Source of the DNA: Ramichloridium luteum | Lineage: Eukaryota > Ascomycota > Dothideomycetes > Mycosphaerellales > Dissoconiaceae | Direction of reading: 5' to 3' | Assembly (NCBI GenBank): GCA_002368545.1 | Contig: MTSC01000004.1 | Location: 248,001-312,000 of the forward strand | DNA: 64,000 bases | Shown: positions 57,215 through 64,000 of the stretch, in pieces | How the letters are laid out: each line of letters begins with the position of its first letter | How positions within the stretch are numbered: position 1 is the first letter of the stretch | The notes under the pieces: model-generated | Told to the model about the DNA's origin: nothing | Database searches by the model: none | Seen by the model: only the letters and a program-made list of their open reading frames with translations | Made by a program: the position numbers and the translations under genes

Positions 57215-57979
57215 ATGCTCTACACTCTCACCACAACACAAGTCGCAGAACCAGAATCCGCGAAGGCAATGGCTTCCAGCGCCGGGGAATCTTCACGCTC
57301 TTTGACAGGCCTAGCCCCAGCCCCCATCGTCCGTGCAGAGATCTTCGTGAGCCGGGAAGAGCTCGAGGCCGCTAAATTCGACCGCTTCATACCTCTTATC
57401 GATGATCTTCGCGGGGTTGATCAAACTCTCGACAAAACTTTCCAAGACATTCCTATGAACAACGCTCTTGAAGCGCAAATCTGGCTTCGCCTACGCCACA
57501 CGTGGAATCGGATAGACAACGACCTCAGGGCCTGGATGCATGACCGAGAGAGCACCCCAGGCAAGCCGAAAAAGATCATTGACGATCTGCACACCAAGTG
57601 GAACGACTATGGGCGCAAAGTCCGAGACTTCTACATGGTCGAATTGGACACAGAGGCGCACAAACATATCGAGTGAGTCAGCACAATCGCGACTGAGCAC
57701 GGCCATCCTCTCTTCACGTCTTCCACTACGAGCAATTGGGCTGATTAATGATATATTCACAGGTTTCTGATCCTAGTCCTTCGCCAAACCCCATTCGCAT
57801 TTGCCGATATGGTGGCCCAGAGAGGCGTCTTCAACCGTCTCAAGATCTTCCTAGAGACGAGTTGCTCTGAGCTCCACCTGCAGCAGACTCTCGCTGTCAT
57901 CGAACGACTAATCTCCGAGATCGACCAGCGTATCGCAGCGCTAGCTCCACCGCCACGTCTGTATACGATCAACGAGTAG
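57215..57979 (+). CDS. Tandem family member 2, unrecognised all-helical protein (224 aa, 2 exons)
   Basis: Exons are 57215-57672 and 57763-57979; the intron (90 nt) is again in phase 2, after KHIE. Alignable blocks with member 1 are LRGVDQTLDKTFQDIPM, QIWLRLRHTWNRID, RGVFNRLKIFLETSCSEL and the LYTINE end. The N-terminus carries about 45 extra residues of low complexity. No recognisable domain, signal peptide or membrane helix. Upstream start alternatives within this exon include a second ATG at residue 19 (57269). Function unknown. Confidence 0.68.
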
Positions 57980-58610
57980 ACTGATTTCAACTCTCGCTGT
58001 AATGTGGATACATAGAGAGTGTCCTAGCTATCTGGAGAAGCATCGATTCCCAACACCGTTTGTGGTCAAAATAAGGACCGTAGAAGATGCAGAGAGGCTG
58101 TTACTTAAACAACGAAATAGTAGACACCATTACACGAATGACACTTTGATGATAAAGGAGATTCTCAATTGACATGCTTTTAGATTTTGCAGGAAAGCTG
58201 AACTGGAATCGGCATGTATGGGAACCTCGCGAACATGTATGAACGCACCTCTTAGAATGTTGGAATGATTATTGTGATCACTTCTGTAACACACATGCCA
58301 CGCAGTCCCTGTAGAGTTATTTCATGGAAGCATTTACCGTGGTGTCGAGAGTCTTTGAAGACAGCATCACTGATGGAATGAAATCACATGGCTTGGTTCA
58401 CTCTGTCGGCCGTGACATCCCGTTACACATTCTTTAAGGTCAAAGGACCAGAAAGTGTCGTAACCAATGCTCTATAGTTATGCTATTGTATGGTTACGAT
58501 GGCGGGCACCTCGCACAAAGTCATAGAGAAGTTTCACTTTCCGCGCAACCACCACAGCTATATTCAACGAAGGTCCATTCAAGTTCGTTCCATGAGCACA
58601 TTCCAGCAAT
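57980..58610. other. Intergenic between tandem family members 2 and 3
   Basis: 631 bp with short frames only; no gene supported. Confidence 0.4.
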
Positions 58611-59426
58611 ATGCCTTCCCCGTCACCACCTCCTCTTCCCGCACCATCTCCGCGGTCAGGAAGCGAAGAACTCTTCGAGCCCGCCTCCACCCCACCACGC
58701 TATGAGTCCCCTCCAGCCCGGGACATCTTCCTCGTCATGGACGAGATCGATCTCCGCTCCGCGAAGCGGCATCGGGAACTCGCGGCCTCCCTCCGTTGGG
58801 GCATCGAGAAGGTCCAGCGCATCATCGCCAAGATTCCCATGCCTGTATCGGCCCCGGCCGAAGACATCTAGAAGTCCATAACAGAAGGGTGGCAGCAGAG
58901 CGCCAACAACCTCGAAGCCCTGGCGCGGGATCGGGAGGAGATTGAGCGGCCCGGGGTGGCCCAATCGGGCCACGACTGGCACCTTCAACTCCGGACGGAC
59001 CGTGAATGGCACGTCCAGCAGGTCGGGCGGCTCCAGGTGCTCTACGAGAATTTCGATCGCCTGGCAAGCTCATATTTGGCGTAAGTGCTCGCAAAAGACG
59101 AGGAATCTCGTTTCTCGAACAACGATATGAGATCATTCCACTAACTTTCTTTGACTTGCTCCGCCGCACACAGATCCGTCCTTGAAGCCTACCAACGATA
59201 CTGGTACTCTCGTGCGAAGCTCGAGGCGCACAAGGCAGCCTTGGAGGAGTTAGGATTACTGCTATACGATTATCGCGAGCATATGCCCTCTGCCGAGACC
59301 CGACACGCGATCGACGTCATCATGGGCGAAGTCGAGCTGCGGATAGTCGGGACCTTGCCGCCGCATATTGTCGGAGCCCACCAGCAACAGGGATCGAGCT
59401 TCCTGGCCGACTCACCTGACGCCTGA
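58611..59426 (+). pseudogene. Tandem family member 3, interrupted by one TAG at a conserved Trp position
   Basis: Exons would be 58611-59080 and 59174-59426, with a phase-2 intron of 93 nt, at the same place as in members 1 and 2. Reading is open except for a TAG at 58869-58871, which falls where members 1 and 2 have W (NIW, QIW; here DI-stop). Beyond it the frame continues KSITEGWQQSANN...SYLASVLEAYQRYW...IVGTLPPHIVGA. The rest looks intact, so either a recent nonsense mutation (TGG to TAG), a sequencing error or programmed read-through explains it. Upstream of the stop the Pro-rich N-terminus differs from the other members. Confidence 0.7.
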
Positions 59427-60123
59427 TCGCCCCATGCGTTTCCAGGTGGAGAATAAGAAGTATCTGCTCCGAGCTCTAGATCTCTGTGTCACTTCGGACT
59501 TAGAATGTTTATCAGGCAAGTGCTTGGGGTAGGAGGAAAATTTGAGTCACCGGCCGTTCACCTCAACTCTCTTGACGTCAGTTCACACTCACTAAGTGAG
59601 CATTTTAGATTTCATTTTACATGAGGCACTAGTCAAATGATATACCACTCAAGAAGAATGTTCTCAGAATACAGAGGAGAGCCAATGATGGTCCAGCCTA
59701 GAAACTTGGAATCCCGTAGACCAAGACGTGAGGTCAGCAAAGTTTCCGGACCCTGACATCGTGAACCCTAACGAATGACTCTCCGAGACATCTTTGCCCC
59801 AAAGTCTCAAGTCAAACATTTACAGCTTTAAACTCCCTCAGAGATCTGAACGAACTGGTCCCATTGGCGCGTCGAAGTAGCAGAATAAAAAAGGTATCTA
59901 GTAGCAAAGCCCACTAACAATCATGATATCCACTAGCACGCACGTTCCTGTCTTTCCCTGCATCTAGCTCTCTCGGCATTCAGAACCATGTGGTCCGATA
60001 TTGATTTCCTTCTCTTGTATCATGACAGTGGAGAGCACCCGTGCTTCCGCCTCTTCCAGCCAGCCGGAGCGGAAGTCCTCCTATTCTTTCTCTGGCTCTG
60101 TAGTGACCACATGCCCTCGTCTC
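59427..60123. other. Intergenic between convergent genes
   Basis: About 0.7 kb between the 3' ends of the tandem family and of erdS. No gene supported. Confidence 0.45.
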
Positions 60124-63100
60124 TTACACCTTCCCATCATCATCATCCTCGAAGAATGTAATGATCGCCCGGGCACCGCTCGGGCCGAGACCGTGCGGCG
60201 GGTAGCAGACTGTCAGATCGCACCAAGTCAGCAACTCATTTCTCAGTCGTTCAATCACGAAACAGAGTCGAAAAGCAGAAAACTCACCATAAATCGGATC
60301 CTCCGTCGCCCCCAACTTCTCCCGGAACTCGCTCTTGTTCGTCAACTTCAACTCACTCGCGATGGCCGAATACGCCTTCGCAAGGACTTTCACCCTCGTG
60401 CCCTTCAAATTATGCCCCGGGGTCATCTTCGCAGACGCACCACCGCCAAACGTCGCGCTCGTCTCGCCGCTCGCGGCGATCGCCGAAAGCGAGTGCAGCA
60501 CGAGAGCCTCAATCGAACCCGAGGGCGCGCCGGGGAAGTCGAGTGCGAACTTGATCTGCCAGCCGTGCTCGGGGGACAGCTGCGCCAGAATGACCAAACC
60601 CGCGATGAACGTCGCGTTCGGCTCGGCGCCCTCCGACTTATCCGGCGCGACGGCATAGTGGTACTGACGGTGCTCGACGTCCTGCCAGGGGTGGACATCC
60701 GTCAGATGCACCTGCTTGCCTTTCCGGTTCGCCAGCCAATCCTTGACGCGGGCATCGATCTTCGCGCGGAACTCGTCCGACGGCGGCGTGCCGATGGGGA
60801 TGTCGTGGATGCGCACGCCCTCCTTCTCCGCGTGGCGGACCTTCCGCTGGATGTCCGGGTCCTTGAGCGCGGTGATGTTGTTCGGGTCGACGCGCTGCTC
60901 CGCGGCCGCCGAGAGCGAGCGCCAGTCGAAGCGGTGCGAGAGGACCTCCTCAACAGCGCTGCCACAGAGCAGCCAGAGCGGCTTCGTGCGGCGATCCTTC
61001 TTGATGTAGCGCAGGTAGGCGCCGATCGTCTTGGTGTACTGGGACGCGTGGCACAGCGGGTCGCCGATGGTGATGGCGAAGCCGTGGTGCATGACGAAGC
61101 CGACGGCGGCACCCGTATGCGGTTCGCGCCAGATTTCGAATTTGGGCTCGAGCCACGAGGTGTTAGAGGCGTCGCCGTAGTTGGCGATGAGCTTCTCCAG
61201 CGGCTGGAAGTCCATGTGCGCGGCCGCGCGATCCTGGCCCGACCACGGCGGGTGCAGCGTGCTGGCCTCCGGATGGCGGAGCTGCTTGACCGGTGGGGTG
61301 TAGGGAAGCGACTTCGGGTCGCGGGCGAACAGCGTGGCGTGTCGGATGTCGCCGAGCTTGAGCAGCAGCATGAGCACGCGCTCCATACCGATACCACCAC
61401 CGCCATGCGGCGGCGCCGCCCACTCGAAACCGCTCATGTAGTCCTCCATCGACTTGGGATCCATCTTCAGCTTCGTCATGCGCTCGATCAGCATCGGCGC
61501 ATCGTGGATACGCTGGCCACCGGACAGAATTTCCTGGCCGCGGAGGAAGATATCGAAGGAATTGGTGAGGTTAGGGTTCGAGGGGTCGGGCATGGCGTAG
61601 AAAGGACGGGCGGACGCCGGGAACTTGTCGAGGATGTAGTAATCCGTCTTGAACTTCTCCTTGATCAGCGCACCGAGCGCGATCTCATCACGCGTGCCCA
61701 GATCCTCATCCTCCGGCAGCGGTTTGCCCGTGTCATTCAGATAGCCGGACTCATTCAACATGCGCACCGCCTCCGCGAACGGGAGAATGGGCGTCTGATC
61801 CAGCCAAACCAGATCCTCATGTGGAAATTGCTGCTTGACGACCTCAATCTCATCCTTGTAGTTGTCATAAACGTACGAGAACATCGCCTTGAACGTGCTG
61901 TCCAGCACCCGAAGGACCTCGTGATAGTGCTCATCGATCGCCATCTCCAGATCCAGACCCGTGAACTCGGTCAAATGCCGATGCGTATTGCTGTTCTCCG
62001 CACGGAAGACCGGACCGATCTCGAAGACGCGGCGGAAATCTGCCGCGATGCACATCTGCTTGCCCAACTGCGGGGACTGCGCGAGGAAAGCCGGTCGACC
62101 GAAGTAGTCGACTTTGAAGACGCTGGCGCCGGACTCGGAGGCCGCGCCCTGCAGTTTCGGCGTGTGGATCTCGATAAAACCCAAGCCGTGCAGATGCGAG
62201 CGGAAAGCCTGGCAGATGCCCGACTGGATGCGGAAGATTCCCTGCGAGGCGGTCGTCCGCAGGTCGATGATGCGGTTGTGCTGGCGCGCGCGGTCGGAGA
62301 CGCGGTGGCGCGAGTCACCTTCCTTCGAGGCTTCCGTACGCGAGACCTCCGCCTCGTGGACGGTGAAAGCGAGAGGTTCGTTGGGCGTCGCCTCAACGTG
62401 CATCTCCTCGATCTGAATCTCAAGGTTGTGAATGGAGACACCCAAGATCTCGCCCTGCTTAGCCCGCGGCTCCTGCACGACACCCTTGATCAGCACGACG
62501 GACTCGACGTGCAGATGCTCCGCCCAGTAGAGGAAGTACTGGGTGATGTCGGCGTGCTCATGGAGGATGCCCTGGATCGTGGCGGTCTGCTGACGCAGCT
62601 CGACGAACATCAGGTGTGCGGAGAGCTTGCGCAGGTTGTGGATACGCGCGCGGAAGGTGACCGCCTGCCCAATCTGGGCCGGCGTCAGGGTGCGAATGTC
62701 CACGCGCTCCACATGCTCCTTCTCGTGCGCGTAGCTGTTAATCTCGAGCGTGCCGTAGCGCGCCCGCTGCTCGGGGGTTTCCTCCTCCTTCGCTTTCCGC
62801 TCCATCTCCAGCTTCCGCTGCTTGTCGGCCTCGATGCGAGCTTCGGCCTCCTTTCGCGCCTGCTCCTTCTCCGCCGCGCGCTCGTGCTTCCGCGCCTGGT
62901 TGCGGCTCATGGGTTCTCCATCACGGTTGAGAGGGAGGTCCTCAGTGGAGGAGTACGAGTCGTCGGAGCCAGCGCGAATCTTCCGGCGCAGCAGGCCGAG
63001 CGGGCTGTGCGAGACGCGGTGCCCGGAGCTGTCTTTGGTTGATGAGGCCCTGCCGAGGTCGGAGGACACCCGGCGGTTATCCGTCGAGGCGCGGCCGAAA

Positions 63101-63231
63101 GGCAGCGAGAAGGTGCCGGAGCGGCGCGGCGTGCCCAAGCTCTCACTGTCGCTATTAGCGGCAGAGGCGTCGCGCGACTTGGAGCTGCTGCGCGGGTTCA
63201 GCGTCGACAGGGCTTTCTTGAGGGACGACAT
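60124..63231 (-). CDS. erdS: ErdS: aspartyl-tRNA synthetase-DUF2156 fusion, ergosteryl-aspartate synthase (1009 aa)
   Basis: This bifunctional enzyme charges tRNA-Asp with aspartate and then uses the charged tRNA to aspartylate ergosterol at the 3-beta hydroxyl. Exons are 63231-60288 and 60209-60124. The N-terminus is Ser/Arg-rich and disordered (1-110), then a charged coil (115-150), an OB-fold anticodon-binding domain (about 175-300) and a class II core: motif 2 in FEIGPVFRAENS (R410), motif 3 GIGMERV (R618). The C-terminal DUF2156/GNAT-like transferase domain runs from about 665 to the end (IGDPLCHAS, KPLWLLCGSAVEEVL, YPPHGLG). The last intron is 78 nt and free of stops, so the frame is also open without splicing; the spliced end (DPIYVCYPP) fits the family better. 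The deacylase partner ErdH is not visible in this window. Confidence 0.92.
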   Translation of the reverse strand: MSSLKKALSTLNPRSSSKSRDASAANSDSESLGTPRRSGTFSLPFGRASTDNRRVSSDLGRASSTKDSSGHRVSHSPLGLLRRKIRAGSDDSYSSTEDLPLNRDGEPMSRNQARKHERAAEKEQARKEAEARIEADKQRKLEMERKAKEEETPEQRARYGTLEINSYAHEKEHVERVDIRTLTPAQIGQAVTFRARIHNLRKLSAHLMFVELRQQTATIQGILHEHADITQYFLYWAEHLHVESVVLIKGVVQEPRAKQGEILGVSIHNLEIQIEEMHVEATPNEPLAFTVHEAEVSRTEASKEGDSRHRVSDRARQHNRIIDLRTTASQGIFRIQSGICQAFRSHLHGLGFIEIHTPKLQGAASESGASVFKVDYFGRPAFLAQSPQLGKQMCIAADFRRVFEIGPVFRAENSNTHRHLTEFTGLDLEMAIDEHYHEVLRVLDSTFKAMFSYVYDNYKDEIEVVKQQFPHEDLVWLDQTPILPFAEAVRMLNESGYLNDTGKPLPEDEDLGTRDEIALGALIKEKFKTDYYILDKFPASARPFYAMPDPSNPNLTNSFDIFLRGQEILSGGQRIHDAPMLIERMTKLKMDPKSMEDYMSGFEWAAPPHGGGGIGMERVLMLLLKLGDIRHATLFARDPKSLPYTPPVKQLRHPEASTLHPPWSGQDRAAAHMDFQPLEKLIANYGDASNTSWLEPKFEIWREPHTGAAVGFVMHHGFAITIGDPLCHASQYTKTIGAYLRYIKKDRRTKPLWLLCGSAVEEVLSHRFDWRSLSAAAEQRVDPNNITALKDPDIQRKVRHAEKEGVRIHDIPIGTPPSDEFRAKIDARVKDWLANRKGKQVHLTDVHPWQDVEHRQYHYAVAPDKSEGAEPNATFIAGLVILAQLSPEHGWQIKFALDFPGAPSGSIEALVLHSLSAIAASGETSATFGGGASAKMTPGHNLKGTRVKVLAKAYSAIASELKLTNKSEFREKLGATEDPIYGEFSAFRLCFVIERLRNELLTWCDLTVCYPPHGLGPSGARAIITFFEDDDDGKV

Positions 63232-64000
63232 GATATCGGCGGTGGCTGTACGTCAGGGCGTCGCACGGGTCAGTCGTGGCAGATACGCCGTTTTGGACGG
63301 GCGTTCTTGTTATGCTGACGGCAGGTGAGGTGGGGTCCCGAGTCGTTCTGTGGAGAGCTTTCGCAGCTCGTTCAATGTGAGCAACCCGATTCTGCGGACC
63401 CTGCGACCGCTCACCGAACCTGTCAATTTGTCGCAGGAGGGTTCGTGATTGATGTTACGAAATGATGATCAAAGGGAGGAAAGATTTCAGCCGAGCAACG
63501 GCTAGAAACCAACGGGCCAGCAAAGCAATGGCGGGCGAGCAAGAAGGGACGTGCCCGGAGGGGGGCACAAGGTGGGTCTCGCAGCGGCAGGAAGTGACGT
63601 GAATAATCAGTCAGTCATCCGTCCGGGGCAGGGATGACGGCCGTTGAGATCAGAGAGAAAGGTTGGCTTGAGAGTAGGTACAGCGAGAGGAATGGGGGGA
63701 CAGATCAGGGCAGAGTTGCTCTGGCGCGCTGCTTATTTTTATCTTTGTTTCCCAGCAGCTGTGTTGGAGAGCCGAGCAGAAAAATCTCGCACATCAAGTC
63801 TCGTGGGATGAAGCTGCGATGTCCTCTCACCGGCTTACAATCCACGGCTTCGAAATACCGGCCGCTGACGGCATTGGGTCACGTTGTCACGGCTTGCTTA
63901 CGAGCGGTCCGGCGTCTTCGTGAAATAGCGAAGGGCGATAGTGCGATCTAGCTATGCATAACGAGCCCGCCAGATCGCTCAAGTGTATAATGATAAAGCC
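63232..64000. other. Right-edge sequence, promoter side of erdS
   Basis: About 0.77 kb with no supported gene. The part next to 63231 should contain the erdS 5' leader and promoter. Confidence 0.4.

Noticed and set aside
60001..63042. 1013-codon plus-strand frame opposite erdS
   Set aside because: It is the mirror frame of the erdS coding sequence; its Arg/Leu/Val-rich composition is typical of antisense shadow.

Overview
The window reads as nuclear DNA of a filamentous ascomycete (Pezizomycotina). Genes lie about 2 to 3 kb apart on both strands. Most have short GT-AG introns of about 50 to 80 nt with CTGAC/CTAAC-like branch sites. The gene set (fungal transcription factor domain, SUR7/PalI protein, heme-thiolate peroxygenase, ABCG half-transporter, ErdS-type AspRS fusion) fits this group. 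A dothideomycete is a plausible guess but cannot be proven from the sequence. I saw no rRNA or tRNA gene, CRISPR array or intact transposon.

Layout. 1-7.4 kb: a dienelactone hydrolase with a 32-nt microexon, then two divergently transcribed AIG1-like GTPases with coiled coils; the second ends in a Q-rich tail and a CaaX box. 9.4-10.3 kb: a short caspase-like protease. 12-15.1 kb: a pyridoxal-reductase-type aldo/keto reductase and a divergent serine hydrolase of the beta-lactamase fold. 16.5-23.8 kb: three surface proteins (a secreted Cys-rich Thr-rich glycoprotein, a type II membrane-anchored fucose-lectin-like propeller, a SUR7-like protein). 25.2-32.7 kb: a ferroportin with a GC-AG intron, a transcription-factor-domain protein, an MDR oxidoreductase and a second caspase-like protease. 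35.7-37.8 kb: dynein intermediate chain. 38.7-44 kb: a secreted peroxygenase and a divergent secreted lactonase-type propeller. 45 kb: an RNase H-like relic. 46.4-49.7 kb: ATP synthase subunit e and a DEDDy 3'-5' exonuclease. 51.9-54.9 kb: an ABCG transporter. 55.7-59.4 kb: three tandem paralogues of an unrecognised family, the last broken by one stop codon. 60.1-63.2 kb: ErdS, the tRNA-dependent ergosterol aspartylation enzyme.

How the genes relate. Housekeeping genes (dynein IC, ATP synthase e, exonuclease) are mixed with accessory genes for secretion, detoxification and the cell surface. The least described content is the pair of AIG1-like GTPases, the two standalone caspase-like proteases (one just downstream of the GTPases), and the tandem three-gene family. 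The GTPases plus caspase could be a self/non-self or cell-death module, but that is inference from domain types and proximity only. All exon boundaries were derived by hand from splice consensus and reading-frame continuity.
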